Below, piece after piece: positions 35,989 to 46,918 of a stretch of DNA of 64,000 nt. Origin of the DNA: an uncultured Pseudomonadales bacterium. GTDB lineage: Bacteria; Pseudomonadota; Gammaproteobacteria; Pseudomonadales; Balneatricaceae. The translations under genes and the position numbers were made by a program. Numbering within the stretch: position 1 is the first letter of the stretch; the number at the start of each line of letters is the position of its first letter. The notes under the pieces are model-generated. The model saw nothing but the letters and a program-made list of their open reading frames with translations. It ran no database searches and had not been told where the DNA came from. The stretch is taken from positions 124,001-188,000 of the forward strand of contig CALJVT010000005.1 of the NCBI GenBank assembly GCA_937773555.1, given 5' to 3'.

Positions 35989-38190
35989 TTATCTTGAGCG
36001 TCTCATTTTCTGGGCTCTTGGCGACGTATGTTTGGTTAAACCTTGCTTACCCTTAGTCGCTCTAGGTGCAGATCGACTAAACTCACCATGCGTTTCCGCA
36101 GGCACTAAGCACTGAGGGCCTTTGCCTATGAGCTTTTTCATGCCCATATCGATTAAAGCTTCACGTATTTGGGCCCAGTTTTTAGGGTCATGATAACGCA
36201 ATATGGCTTTGTGTAATCGGCGCTGACGAATGCCCCTAGGGATACTGACTCGCTCACTTTCTCGAGTTACCTTTTTTAACGGATTAACCTCTGTGTAATA
36301 CATCGTAGTGGCATTACACATAGGCGATGGGTAGAAGTTCTGTACCTGATCCAAACGGAATTTGTTCGTTTTTAGCCACATGGCCATATTCACCATGTCT
36401 TCGTCACGAGTGCCAGGGTGTGCACTAATAAAGTAGGGAATAAGGTACTGTTCTTTACCTGCTTCTTTGGAGTACTTTTCGAACATGCGCTTAAACTTGT
36501 TATAGCTGCTCATGTTAGGTTTAAGCATGTGCTTTAGAGGCTCATCTTCGGTGTGCTCAGGGGCAATTTTTAAATAGCCACCCACGTGATGAGTAACTAG
36601 CTCTTTAACATATTCAGGGTCTCGAATAGCCAAGTCATAACGTAAGCCAGAGGCGATCAATACCTTTTTAACACCAGGCAGTGCCCGAGCACGGCGATAT
36701 AAAGAAATAAGGGGCTTATGATCTGTGCCCATAAAATCACATATCTTGGGGTACACACAGGAAGGCAAACGGCACGTGGCTTCTACCTTTGGGTCTTTAC
36801 AGTGCAAACGGTACATGTTGGCCGTAGGGCCGCCAAGGTCTGACACCACGCCAGTGAAGCCTGGCACCTTGTCACGCATGTCTTCCACTTCAGCAATAAT
36901 AGAGTCTTCAGAGCGGTTTTGAATAATACGGCCTTCGTGCTCCGTAATAGAGCAGAAACTACAGCCACCAAAACAGCCGCGCATGATGTTGACCGAAAAA
37001 CGGATCATGTCATAGGCAGGGATTTTTTCATCGCCATACATCGGGTGAGGTACCCGAGCAAAGGGCGCAGCAAAGACGTAATCCATTTCTTCTGTGTCTA
37101 AAGGCATCGCTGGGGGGTTAACCCACAAGGCCTTATTACCATGCTCTTGATACAGTGCCCTGGCACTGCCAGGGTTCGTTTCATGGTGCATTACCCGGCT
37201 TGCGTGGGCATACATAATAGGGTCAGACTTTACCACGTCATAGCTTGGCAACTTGGCGTAGGTTTTAAACCAAGGTTGGCCTTTAACAGGCTCATAGGCC
37301 GCCATTGGCTTAATAGACAAGGTTTGAACAGCATCTTTAGCAGCAACAGGCTCTGGATTAGTGCCATTACTTGCCTCACAGTTGCTCATTTTTGTGGTGT
37401 CTATATAGGGGTTTATAATGGCATCAATCATCCCTGGCGCATCCAATGTGGTGGAATCTTTACCACGCCAACCTGCCAAAGGCTGCTTTACCATAATGGC
37501 CGTACCACGGATGTCTTGCATCTGCTCAAGGGTTTCGCCATTGGCAATGCGATGAGTCACTTCCACTAAAGGCCGCTCCGCGTTGCCATAAATAAGCATG
37601 TCGGCTTTAGAGTCCACTAACATAGAACGACGCACTTTTTCTGACCAGTAATCATAGTGGGCTATACGCCTTAAGCTGGCTTCAATACCACCAATAATAA
37701 CGGGCACACCTTTGAAGGCTTCTTTACAGCGCTGGGTATAGTGCAAGGTGGCACGATCTGGGCGTTTGCCGCCCACGTTGCCAGGTGTATAGGCGTCGTC
37801 ATGGCGTAAGCGCCTGTCTGCAGTATAGCGGTTAATCATGGAATCCATGTTACCTGCCGCTACACCAAAATATAAATTAGGCTTGCCCAAAGCCTTAAAA
37901 GCTTCGGCGCTGCTCCAATCTGGCTGGGCAATAATACCCACGCGAAACCCTTGCGACTCCAGTAAACGGCCAATAATAGCCATGCCAAAGCTTGGATGAT
38001 CCACATAGGCATCGCCAGTGACCACAATAACGTCACACGAATCCCAACCTAGCTGATCCATCTCTTCGCGGGTGGTGGGTAAAAATGGGGCCGCCCCGAA
38101 ACACTCCGCCCAATACTTAGGGTATTCAAAGATACGTTTTTCTGGTGCCAAGTAGGACGACATATCAGAAGCAGTATTAGAGTTGGACAT
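35989..38190 (-). CDS. ygiQ: Radical SAM protein YgiQ (UPF0313)
   Basis: 733 aa radical SAM enzyme of unknown substrate. The N-terminal part has a B12-binding-like region ([20 protein letters not shown]). The cluster motif is [17 protein letters not shown] (CxxxCxxC) near residue 405. The C-terminal part has [19 protein letters not shown] and a basic tail typical of the family. Complete; monocistronic by context. Confidence 0.95.
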   Translation of the reverse strand: MSNSNTASDMSSYLAPEKRIFEYPKYWAECFGAAPFLPTTREEMDQLGWDSCDVIVVTGDAYVDHPSFGMAIIGRLLESQGFRVGIIAQPDWSSAEAFKALGKPNLYFGVAAGNMDSMINRYTADRRLRHDDAYTPGNVGGKRPDRATLHYTQRCKEAFKGVPVIIGGIEASLRRIAHYDYWSEKVRRSMLVDSKADMLIYGNAERPLVEVTHRIANGETLEQMQDIRGTAIMVKQPLAGWRGKDSTTLDAPGMIDAIINPYIDTTKMSNCEASNGTNPEPVAAKDAVQTLSIKPMAAYEPVKGQPWFKTYAKLPSYDVVKSDPIMYAHASRVMHHETNPGSARALYQEHGNKALWVNPPAMPLDTEEMDYVFAAPFARVPHPMYGDEKIPAYDMIRFSVNIMRGCFGGCSFCSITEHEGRIIQNRSEDSIIAEVEDMRDKVPGFTGVVSDLGGPTANMYRLHCKDPKVEATCRLPSCVYPKICDFMGTDHKPLISLYRRARALPGVKKVLIASGLRYDLAIRDPEYVKELVTHHVGGYLKIAPEHTEDEPLKHMLKPNMSSYNKFKRMFEKYSKEAGKEQYLIPYFISAHPGTRDEDMVNMAMWLKTNKFRLDQVQNFYPSPMCNATTMYYTEVNPLKKVTRESERVSIPRGIRQRRLHKAILRYHDPKNWAQIREALIDMGMKKLIGKGPQCLVPAETHGEFSRSAPRATKGKQGLTKHTSPRAQKMRRSR

Positions 38191-38326
38191 TGGCGGACCT
38201 TTTAGTCAATTAAAGCGCTCGCTTAAAGCGGTGGCGTATTATAACACGATGAAATCTCCCCGTCTTCGCGCTCCTCGTAATGACAACTAAGAGGTGCTAA
38301 AATGCCGCCTTAACTAAGGAGCATCC

Positions 38327-39667
38327 GTGACTACAGCCACCCCACACATACCCGCCCCCGTTCCATCCATCAGCTTTGCTGATCAAGCCTATAATCCTCG
38401 GTTACAAATCAACATAGCCCAGCAAGGGTTTGAACATGCAACTGAAGCCCAGTGCCATGCACTGCCAGTTGCGCTAGCAGGTAAAGACTTACTCATGAGC
38501 GCTGACACAGGCAGTGGCAAAACACTGGCGTATGTTATCCCTGCCCTTAACAAAATACTCAACACCAAGGCAGTGGGTTTTAGCACACGCTGCTTAATCT
38601 TAGTGCCCACACGGGAACTAGCGCACCAAGTGCTAAGCCTAACTAACAAGCTAATTAAAGGCACTAAGGTAAAAGCAGCGTTAATATTGGGTGGCGAAGA
38701 CTACCACTACCAGCAAGCCCTCTTGCGTAAAAACCCAGATATAGTGGTTGCCACGCCTGGGCGGTTTATGGAGCACCAACGCAAAAACCAAACAGACACC
38801 AAACACTTAGAGCTTTTGGTGATTGATGAAGCCGACCGCATGTTAGAGCTTGGCTTTTGTGAAGACGTAGAAATGATCGCAGGTGCGTGCAACCCTAAAA
38901 GGCAAACCCTGTTTTATTCTGCCACCTTACACAGCCCTAAAGTGCAAGAAATGGCTCAAGTACTGCTGAAAGAGCCTGTAGACATACGCCTTAATGACGC
39001 CACGCAAGTGCAAGAAAATATTAAACAAATGGTGGTAGTATGCGACGAGATAGAACATAAAAAACGCGTATTAGCTTGGTTGCTGGCCCACGAACCGGCA
39101 AAAAAACACCTCATATTCTGTAATAGCCGCAAACTCAGCGAAGAGCTTGCCAACTTTTTAAAGAGCCACAGTGTCAATGCAGTTGCCCTGCACGGCGAAT
39201 TGCCACAAGATTTACGCAACGACATCACCCGCCAGTACCGCCAACACAGCTTTAATACTTTGGTGGCCACAGAAGTGGCTGCAAGAGGGCTAGATATAGA
39301 CGGTGTGGAACTGGTCATTAACTTTGATATGGCACGTAACCTAGATGACTATTTACACCGCACAGGCCGCACAGGCCGCGCAGGTGCTCAAGGCAAAGCC
39401 ATTAATTTGGTTAATATTTCTGAACGCGGGTTGTTGCTTAGTGTAGAAAAAGCCCAAGGCAAAGCCCTAGAGCGCATGGTGATTAAAGGCCACGAAGCCA
39501 AAGAGCACCGCGACGCAGTAAGTGCCGCCAAACAAACACCCAAACCAAAGGCTAAACCGCCTACCCCTAAAAGCAGAAAAGAAGCGGCTGAAGAGCGCCA
39601 AGCCCAGACCAACGCCGCCAGTATATGGGGCGATGGCAACATGCCTTTCGGTAAAAAGAAGTCGTAG
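38327..39667 (+). CDS. DEAD-box ATP-dependent RNA helicase
   Basis: 446 aa. Helicase motifs in order: Q motif GFEHATEAQCHALP, Walker A ADTGSGKT (about residue 66), PTRELA, TPGR, DEAD in VIDEADRMLELGF, SAT, then VATEVAARGLDIDGVELVINFD and HRTGRTGRAG. A basic Lys/Pro-rich tail follows (about 405-446). The ENDAEMIAG-like segment CEDVEMIAGACNPKRQTL recalls SrmB, which acts in 50S ribosome assembly, but this is not certain. GTG start with AAGGAG 5 nt upstream. Confidence 0.93.
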   Translation: MTTATPHIPAPVPSISFADQAYNPRLQINIAQQGFEHATEAQCHALPVALAGKDLLMSADTGSGKTLAYVIPALNKILNTKAVGFSTRCLILVPTRELAHQVLSLTNKLIKGTKVKAALILGGEDYHYQQALLRKNPDIVVATPGRFMEHQRKNQTDTKHLELLVIDEADRMLELGFCEDVEMIAGACNPKRQTLFYSATLHSPKVQEMAQVLLKEPVDIRLNDATQVQENIKQMVVVCDEIEHKKRVLAWLLAHEPAKKHLIFCNSRKLSEELANFLKSHSVNAVALHGELPQDLRNDITRQYRQHSFNTLVATEVAARGLDIDGVELVINFDMARNLDDYLHRTGRTGRAGAQGKAINLVNISERGLLLSVEKAQGKALERMVIKGHEAKEHRDAVSAAKQTPKPKAKPPTPKSRKEAAEERQAQTNAASIWGDGNMPFGKKKS

Positions 39668-39967
39668 GGTTTACATTTAACTCATAGTGAGAACTCAGCG
39701 CAGCTTGCGTGTTCTCACTGACTCTAAACATTTATCCTTATAAACACCCCACTTCGATTTTTGAGCACTTGCTGCTTTGGCATTAATCCCTACCTTTGTC
39801 GGCAGGTGATGCCACCCAAAATAAATGAATATTCCCTAGCCCTTAGCCTTGGCAAAGGTTCTAACTCACCAATGCACCACTCCTTAATCACTTAGCTGAG
39901 TTTTTACAGGCAAAAAAAAGACTCCCGAAGGAGCCTTTATAACTATACAGTTAGCTTCTAATTAAAA
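39668..39967. other. Region after the helicase gene (300 bp) with a long hairpin
   Basis: Perfect 9-bp arms AGTGAGAAC (39686-39694) and GTTCTCACT (39711-39719) enclose a smaller stem CGCA-GCT-TGCG. It lies 19 nt after the helicase stop and has no T tract, so it is a candidate weak terminator or RNA-end structure. Between it and the porin terminator nothing else is seen. Confidence 0.5.
39912..39935 (-). terminator. Intrinsic terminator of the porin gene
   Basis: Minus strand: GGCTCC-TTCG-GGAGTC, a 6-bp stem with one G-U pair and a very stable TTCG loop, followed by eight T residues. Lies 33 nt after the porin stop. Confidence 0.93.
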
Positions 39968-40933
39968 TTAGAATGCCACCGAGTAAGTTACACTAGTTTC
40001 GCCGTCGCCAGCACCGTCACGAGCTAGAGTCAGGTCTGCATTACCGAAGTCTAGAGCAACAGAAGCATCAGTAGTGCCATCATCAGTCTTAGTTACAGAA
40101 GCAGTCATGTTACCAGAAGTGTAAGACGCTACCAAAGTAGTAGTGTTACCTGAGTCGATCTCAGAGCTTAGAGTAAGTGCATCACTCAGAGCGTAGCCAT
40201 AGATCAATCTGGTATATCGCTGTCGTTATCCATTTGAGCAGTTACAGTCAACGCATCCATAGACGTTGTGTAAGAAACATTGAAGTCTGTGTCAGTATCA
40301 ACAGAATCTTTACCAGCTGTAATAGTAATATCACCCATGGTGTAAGCAACACCAAAAGCAGTCATTGCTCAGTAACACCACGATCCACAGTAGTCAGCAG
40401 TAGTAGTCTAGCAGTTTGCATCAGCAGAAGCATATGCATAACCAACAGTTACACCGTTGAAGTCATAAGTAGCACCAATCTGAGTACTACGAGTTTCAGC
40501 AGCAGTACCAGCAGTCAGCGCCAGTTGATGCGTTAACCTGTGCAGCGATTGACAGACCAGCTTGAGTCGTAGTGAAGTGAATACCAGAAACAGTAGTTCC
40601 ACCTTCGTCAGCGTCTTCAGTGTTGCCAACAGCACCACCAACGTCACCCATTTGGAATGCGCCGTCTGAATCAATCTCACCAGCAGTCAACGTACCGAAG
40701 TCACCAGCCAAAGTAGCTGATCCTTGGCTTTCGGCATCAAGAACGTCAAAAGTAGCAGTAGCGGTCATGCCGTTAGCCAATACTTCAGAAGCAGACACAG
40801 ACAAAGCTGCGTCAGTGTCAATAACACCAGTGTTGGTGTATTCAGTTGAAACAGAACCCGATAAGGTCATGTCAGCTTGGGCAGCTACTGGAAGCGCAGC
40901 GGCGATCGCAAGAGCGATTAGAGTTTTGTTCAT
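39968..40933 (-). pseudogene. Outer membrane porin, disrupted by several frameshifts
   Basis: Would encode an outer-membrane beta-barrel of about 320 residues. Piece 1 (from 40933): signal peptide MNKTLIALAIAAALPVAAQA then MTLSGSVSTEYTNTG, in frame to about 40518. Piece 2: AGTAAETRSTQIGATYDFNGV and VGYAYASADAN, ending near 40408. Piece 3 (about 40205-40370): MTAFGVAYTMGDITITAGK and FNVSYTTSMDALTVTAQM. Piece 4: IYGYALSDALTLSSEIDSG to the terminal TYSVAF, with the C-terminal phenylalanine that outer-membrane assembly requires. At least three indels separate the pieces. Ribosome binding site and terminator are intact. Confidence 0.85.
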
Positions 40934-40964
40934 TGAAATTCCCCTTCAATAAGATTAATAAGAT

Positions 40965-40982
40965 TTAACTAGCTAGTTAAAC
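40965..40982. repeat. 18-bp perfect palindrome in the porin leader
   Basis: TTTAACTAGCTAGTTAAA reads the same on both strands. It lies 32 nt before the porin start, probably within the mRNA leader, and could act as an operator or an mRNA 5' hairpin. Confidence 0.6.
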
Positions 40983-41229
40983 AATTACTTTGTGTTGTCA
41001 AAACCAAAACAAACCTTAATGATTAGTTTTGCTACGACACCACATGGTAATACTTTTTTAACTGCCTGTAAAATATACACAGCAGTAGAATATTTAAATA
41101 AGCGCAGCAATGTTAACATTAAAAAACATCAAGTAACAAGCCCCAGCAAAAGTTTTATTTACTGACTAAACAGGCACTTAGCTTTATCATCAAGACTTGC
41201 ATTAGCGTGGTTAAAACAAGCCTAGGCCA

Positions 41230-44200
41230 TTAATGATTAATTGCCTCCCATTGTTTTTGTAAGCGTTTAGTAGAAATGGGTTTTTGCGTCCCTAGCTGCT
41301 GGGCAAATAAAGACACCCTATACTCCTCTATAGACCACGCAAAGCTTTGCAGTGCTTTATAGTCTGGCGTGTGGGGTAAACATTGCGTTTGAGCTTTAGA
41401 TAGCTTGTGCTGCCAATCGCGCAGCTCTTGCACTGCGGCATTTTCTTTGGGTAACTGGCTTTTAAAACGTTCAAGCCGAGCCTCTATGGCTTTTAGGTAG
41501 CGCGGCATGTGCTCTAATTGCTGCCATTGGCTCTGGGCTATAAAACTTTTATTCATTAACCGATCTAGCTGCCCGCCTATGTCTTGATACACATTAGCCC
41601 AAGCTAGGTTCAACTGCCCCTTTAAGGCTTTTCTTATGGCATGGTGGCGTTTAAGTAGCTCTACGCTAAGCGTTAACACCTGTTCTACCGCCTCTGCATA
41701 GTGGCCACGCTGCTCTAATGACGCTTTAAACGCCGCTTTATTAGATGGCCTACTATTTATGGCTAAATTATCTGGTAAAAACACAAGCGCTATCGCTTGG
41801 TCAAACACTTGCTCATTAAATTCTTGAGGGGTGCCTAGTGAGCCATATAACAGCTGCGCTTGTTTAAACCCTGTAAGTGACCTTGCTAGGTGTTTAGTTT
41901 GTTCATTCACTGCAATGCGGTATAACCGCACTAAACCATGGTGAGTGATGGCTTGTGCTTCTTCAGCTGAGTCTGCAAACACCACATCTACCGCTTTACC
42001 TTGGTCTTTAATGGCAGGCCATACCGGCAGCTTCATGGCGCCCTGCTCTATAGTTATAGTGCTTGGCAGCTCATCAAACTCCCACTGTGTTAGCCCCTGC
42101 TTTAATAAGGGGTGTGACGCACTGGGTGCTTGGCTAGCCGCACTACCCGTGGCGTAGTCTGCTAATAATTGCAGAGGGTCTCTACCTTGCACGATGGGCT
42201 TACCAGAGTCATCCATAACTTGTAGATTCATTAACAAATGGGGCTCTACATTGACCTGCTGCAGCAGTTGTGCATCAAAAGGACGGCCACTAATACGTTG
42301 TAAATGTTTTGCTATGGCATCACATAAATCTATCTCGTCTGGCGACAACGCCTCTAGCAGCGCTTGGGCGTATTGTGGCACAGGTACAAACGCTTTTCGT
42401 TGCGCTTTGGGCAGGCCTTTTAATAAGGCCACCAACTTATCTTTTAATAACCCAGGCACTAGCCATTGCAAACGCTTAAGCGGCAGGCGCTTAAGTTGGC
42501 TGGCAGGCACTTGAATAGTAACGCCATCTTGCGCGTGGTTAGGTTCAAAGTGATAGCTTAAAGGCCAACTCATGGCCTGCCACACTAAATGATCTGGAAA
42601 GCTGCTGTGGTTAATCCCTTCGGCCCCGTGCTGCATTAAGTGGTCTTGGCTTAAGAACAAATACTCTGGTTGTGCCTTTTCTTGATGCTTACGCCAAGAT
42701 TCAAAACTGGCGGCACTCACGATAGGCACGTTAACGTTTGCCATTTTACTATGGTAAAAATCAAATAGAACTTGATCATCTACTAATATATCGCGGCGTC
42801 TAGATTTTGCTTCTAAGGCCTCAATACTTTCAACTAAGGCTTGGTTATGGGCCAAGAACTTGCCTTTAGTGAGCAGATTATTCTGCACTAAGCCTTCCAT
42901 AACCAGTAACTGCTGACACACGTCTGGGTCTATTTTGCCATAAGCCACTTTACGCTTACTGGCTAGTACTAAGCCATATAAGCTCACTTGTTCAAACGCC
43001 ATCACTTGGCCTTGGCGCTTATGCCAAGACGGCTCACTGTAATTATATTTTAGTAACGCACCGGCACCCTGCTCTACCCACTGAGGCTCTATCTTGGCAA
43101 CGCAACGGGCAAATAAGCGTGACGTTTCTACCAGCTCCGCAGCCATAATCCACGGGGGTGGTTTTTTGGCAAGTGCCGACCCTGGAAATAGTAAAAATTT
43201 ACGCTGTCTTGGGCCCGCAAATTGGCCGTCTTCATCTTTATGACCAATATGCCCCAACAAACCCGTTAACAGCGCTCTGTGCACGGCTTCGTAGCTTGCA
43301 AGTTCAACATTGGTTTTAAAACCCATTTGCTGGCACATTAACAACAACTGCCGATGCACCTCTCGCCATTCTCGCATACGCAGGTAGGACACAAAGTGTT
43401 TGCTGCACCAGTTACGCAGTTGATTTTGCGTGAGTTGCTGGCGTTGATGCTCGTAGTCTTGCCAGAGGTTCACCAAGCTTAAAAAGTCTGAATCTTTTTC
43501 ACGCCACAACAGGTGTTGCTGATCTGCAGCTTGCTGCTTGTCTTGTGGCCTTTCTCTTGGGTCTTGAATGGTAAGTGCACTGGCAATTAGTAACACTTCG
43601 TTTAGCGCATGCCATTCATTAGCCGCCACCACCATGCGCCCAATGCGGGGGTCTACCGGCAAGCGTGCTAGCTGCTTACCCAAGGGGGTTAGTTTGCCCC
43701 TATTATTGAGGCCACCTAGCTCTTGTAACAATTTAACACCATCGTTTACGAAACGGCTGTCAGGTGCGTCGATGAATGGGAACTCTTCAACAGGGCCCAA
43801 GGTTAAGTCGTGCATCTGTAAAATGACAGACGCTAAGTTAGTCCGTAAAATTTCTGCGTCAGTAAACTCTGGTCGAGCAATAAAATCTGCCTCATCGTAT
43901 AGGCGAATACAAATGCCCGCCGAAAGACGACCACAGCGGCCTTTGCGTTGGTTGGCGCTGGCTTGGGAAATCGCTTCTATGGGCAACCGCTGCACTTTAG
44001 AACGATAACTATAACGGCTCATCCGCGCCGTTCCTGGGTCTATAACGTATCTAATGCCGGGCACAGTGACCGAGGTCTCTGCCACGTTGGTGGCTAATAC
44101 AATACGCCGCCCAGTGCTCTTACCTGAAGGTTGGAACACCTTTTGTTGCTCACTAAAGCTTAAGCGGCCATAGAGCGGCAATATATGCCAATGCTTCTGT

Positions 44201-45141
44201 TCTTGTTTACGCAAAAAAAAAGCAATGTCTCTTATGTCACGCTCACCTGGGAGGAAAATAAGCACGTCGCCATTGTGTTGCTTAGTTTGACGCTCATGTT
44301 GATCTATTTCTTCTAACGCGTGCTGAATGCCTGTTTGTACATCTTGGTCTTTGTCTTGGCCTGGGTCTGATTTAGACGAAAATAAAGGCCGGTACCATAC
44401 ATCCACTGGGAAGGTTCGCCCACTTACTTCCACTACTGGTGCATTATTAAAATGGGCGCTAAAGCGCTCTAGGTCTATAGTGGCGGAGGTTATAATGAGT
44501 TTTAGGTCATTTCGACGGGCTAAAAGCTGCTTTAAATAACCCAGTAAAAAGTCTATATTTAAGCTGCGCTCGTGGGCTTCATCCACAATAATAGTATCGT
44601 AGCGCAGCAGGTCGGGATCTTGGCGTGTCTCTGCCAATAAAATGCCATCTGTCATTAACTTAATGTGGCTAATGTCACTTACTTGTTCGGTAAAGCGTAC
44701 CTGAAAACCCACCTGTTGGCCCAAGGGTACCTTTAACTCATCAGCAATGCGCTGCCCTACTGTTCTGGCAGCTAAACGCCGAGGTTGAGTGTGGCCTATC
44801 ATGCCGCCAACACCCCGCCCAGCCTCTAAGCACAGCTTGGGCAGCTGTGTAGTTTTGCCTGAACCTGTTTCACCCGCTAACACAACCACTTGATGTTTAC
44901 GGATAAGTTGAACTAGTTTTTCACGCTGACCACTGACAGGAAGCTGCGGTGGGTAATCTAACTTAGGTAAGGCCTGTTTACGTTTTTCGTAGGTGGCTTG
45001 GCTAGATAACGCTTTACTCTGTAGCTGTTGTAATAATTTTTCGCACGGCTGCCCGCGCTTTTGGCGTTGAGAAATTCGATGAGTTAATAATGTGAGTTCA
45101 GCGTGGTCTTTGACCATGCAATTAGCAAATTCAGAAGACAT
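41230..45141 (-). CDS. hrpA: ATP-dependent RNA helicase HrpA
   Basis: DEAH-box helicase of 1303 aa (E. coli 1300). Walker A VLAGETGSGKTTQLPK near residue 90, DEAH in IIVDEAHERSLNIDFLLG, SATI, then LATNVAETSVTVPGIRYVID and QRKGRCGR. Behind the helicase core come the ratchet/OB region and the long C-terminal DUF3418 region typical of HrpA. E. coli HrpA is linked to rescue of stalled ribosomes. Complete. Confidence 0.96.
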   Translation of the reverse strand: MSSEFANCMVKDHAELTLLTHRISQRQKRGQPCEKLLQQLQSKALSSQATYEKRKQALPKLDYPPQLPVSGQREKLVQLIRKHQVVVLAGETGSGKTTQLPKLCLEAGRGVGGMIGHTQPRRLAARTVGQRIADELKVPLGQQVGFQVRFTEQVSDISHIKLMTDGILLAETRQDPDLLRYDTIIVDEAHERSLNIDFLLGYLKQLLARRNDLKLIITSATIDLERFSAHFNNAPVVEVSGRTFPVDVWYRPLFSSKSDPGQDKDQDVQTGIQHALEEIDQHERQTKQHNGDVLIFLPGERDIRDIAFFLRKQEQKHWHILPLYGRLSFSEQQKVFQPSGKSTGRRIVLATNVAETSVTVPGIRYVIDPGTARMSRYSYRSKVQRLPIEAISQASANQRKGRCGRLSAGICIRLYDEADFIARPEFTDAEILRTNLASVILQMHDLTLGPVEEFPFIDAPDSRFVNDGVKLLQELGGLNNRGKLTPLGKQLARLPVDPRIGRMVVAANEWHALNEVLLIASALTIQDPRERPQDKQQAADQQHLLWREKDSDFLSLVNLWQDYEHQRQQLTQNQLRNWCSKHFVSYLRMREWREVHRQLLLMCQQMGFKTNVELASYEAVHRALLTGLLGHIGHKDEDGQFAGPRQRKFLLFPGSALAKKPPPWIMAAELVETSRLFARCVAKIEPQWVEQGAGALLKYNYSEPSWHKRQGQVMAFEQVSLYGLVLASKRKVAYGKIDPDVCQQLLVMEGLVQNNLLTKGKFLAHNQALVESIEALEAKSRRRDILVDDQVLFDFYHSKMANVNVPIVSAASFESWRKHQEKAQPEYLFLSQDHLMQHGAEGINHSSFPDHLVWQAMSWPLSYHFEPNHAQDGVTIQVPASQLKRLPLKRLQWLVPGLLKDKLVALLKGLPKAQRKAFVPVPQYAQALLEALSPDEIDLCDAIAKHLQRISGRPFDAQLLQQVNVEPHLLMNLQVMDDSGKPIVQGRDPLQLLADYATGSAASQAPSASHPLLKQGLTQWEFDELPSTITIEQGAMKLPVWPAIKDQGKAVDVVFADSAEEAQAITHHGLVRLYRIAVNEQTKHLARSLTGFKQAQLLYGSLGTPQEFNEQVFDQAIALVFLPDNLAINSRPSNKAAFKASLEQRGHYAEAVEQVLTLSVELLKRHHAIRKALKGQLNLAWANVYQDIGGQLDRLMNKSFIAQSQWQQLEHMPRYLKAIEARLERFKSQLPKENAAVQELRDWQHKLSKAQTQCLPHTPDYKALQSFAWSIEEYRVSLFAQQLGTQKPISTKRLQKQWEAINH

Positions 45142-45245
45142 ATAACAAGAGGATGGTTTTAAAGCGCGAAGTTTAGCATGGTATAGGCCTGTGGTCTGCG
45201 GCTAGCCACTAGAAGACTAAGGCAAACCACAAACCACTCATTAAA

Positions 45246-46868
45246 CTAGTCTCTTAGCGCCCGACGCAAAATCTTACCCACGTTTGTTTTGGGTAATTCG
45301 TTTTTAAACTCAATTTCCTTGGGTACTTTATAGCCTGTTAAGTTTTCACGACAATGCGCCAACACATCAGCTTCTGTTAGGTTAGGGTCCAACTTAACCA
45401 CAAACAACTTCACTGTTTCACCACTGACCTCATTGGGAATACCTACCGCAGCACATTCTAAAATGCCTGGATGTTGGCTGGCAATGTCATCAATTTCATT
45501 GGGGTACACATTAAAACCAGACACATTGATCATGTCTTTTATCCGGTCAACTAAGCGAATAAAACCGTCTTCTGCCAAAATCGCAACATCACCTGTTTTT
45601 AACCAACCATCGGCTCCCAAAACCGCTGCAGTGGCCTCGGGAAGCTGCCAATACCCCGCCATAACCTGAGGGCCTTTGACACAAAGCTCACCTTCTTGAT
45701 TAAACCCTAAATCACTGCCATCTGCGCCAATCACTTTCACTTGAGTGCCCGGCAGGGCTTTACCAATGGTGCCTAAGCGAATGTCATGGTAGGGATTAAA
45801 TGAAACTGCAGGTGAGGTTTCTGTGAGCCCATAGGCTTCTTGTACTTCACAGGCAGTTACTTTTTTCCAAGTCGCTGCTGCGGCTTCTGTTAGCGCCATG
45901 CCACCAGAAAGAGTATGTTTTAGATGAGAGAAATCGAGTTCAGTAAAGTCTTTGTTATTACACAAAGCCACAAATAAAGTATTAAGACCAATAAAGGAGG
46001 TGAACTTGTGCCTACTTAGCTCTTTAACAAAACCTGGAATATCACGGGGGTTAGGAATCAGTACAAGTTCATGGCCCATATCTGACATAACTAAACTCAC
46101 CGTAAAGGCATAGATGTGATACAGGGGTAATGGAGCTATCACTACTTCTGTGTCAGTGTCCAAAATGTTCACAATCAGTTCACGCACCTGCATCATGTTA
46201 GACACAAGGTTTTTTTGGAGTAACTGGGCGCCCTTAGAAACCCCTGTGGTGCCCCCGGTGTATTGCAATACCGCCGTATCGTCTAGACTTAAAGCAACCG
46301 CTGTTGGAGCTTTTTTAGCACCAAGTGCCAAGGCGTCGCGAAAACTTAGGGCCTGCGGCAACGAATAGGCCGGCACCATTTTTTTAACCCGCTTAACCAC
46401 AGTATTAATTAATAAACGCTTTGCAAACGGATGCATGTCTGCCAATTCGGTCACTATGACATGTTTGATGCTGGTTTTTGGCACTACTTGTTCAGCAAGA
46501 TGCGCCATGTTGGCAAGAATGAGTAAGGCCTTGGCACCCGAGTCATTAAACTGGTGCTCCATCTCTCTTGCAGTGTAAAGTGGGTTGGTATTCACCACCA
46601 CCATGCCAGCGCGCATGGCACCAAATATGGCAATAGGAAACTGCAACACGTTAGGCAGTTGGATAGCTATACGGTCGCCAACCTCAAGGTCTGTGTGGTT
46701 TTGCAAATAGGAGGCGAAGTTAGCGGTTAAACGCTCAACATCTTCAAATGACAAAGTTTGCCCCATGCAGCTATAGGCGGGCTTTTGTGCATGTTTATCA
46801 CAGGCTTCTAAAAAAACATCAGCTACAGATTGATAATGGCCTAATTCTACACCGTCTATTTGAGTCAT
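45246..46868 (-). CDS. fadD: Long-chain fatty acid-CoA ligase
   Basis: Activates fatty acids to acyl-CoA with ATP for beta-oxidation. 540 aa (E. coli FadD 561). AMP-binding signature LQYTGGTTGVSKGA near residue 205, EAYGLTETSP, the adenylate motif GWLKTGD, and the FACS motif region DRIKDMINVSGFNVYPNEI. Ends with a lysine in TNVGKILRRALRD. A PsrA-type dyad lies 51 nt upstream. Confidence 0.95.
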   Translation of the reverse strand: MTQIDGVELGHYQSVADVFLEACDKHAQKPAYSCMGQTLSFEDVERLTANFASYLQNHTDLEVGDRIAIQLPNVLQFPIAIFGAMRAGMVVVNTNPLYTAREMEHQFNDSGAKALLILANMAHLAEQVVPKTSIKHVIVTELADMHPFAKRLLINTVVKRVKKMVPAYSLPQALSFRDALALGAKKAPTAVALSLDDTAVLQYTGGTTGVSKGAQLLQKNLVSNMMQVRELIVNILDTDTEVVIAPLPLYHIYAFTVSLVMSDMGHELVLIPNPRDIPGFVKELSRHKFTSFIGLNTLFVALCNNKDFTELDFSHLKHTLSGGMALTEAAAATWKKVTACEVQEAYGLTETSPAVSFNPYHDIRLGTIGKALPGTQVKVIGADGSDLGFNQEGELCVKGPQVMAGYWQLPEATAAVLGADGWLKTGDVAILAEDGFIRLVDRIKDMINVSGFNVYPNEIDDIASQHPGILECAAVGIPNEVSGETVKLFVVKLDPNLTEADVLAHCRENLTGYKVPKEIEFKNELPKTNVGKILRRALRD

Positions 46869-46918
46869 AATGAGCCTTCTTAATTATTGTTATATGTACG
46901 TATGTATGCCTATGCTAA

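Noticed and set aside
43568-44008. Plus-strand open frame of 146 codons inside hrpA
   Set aside because: Antisense of a conserved helicase gene; composition follows from hrpA codon use, no start signals.
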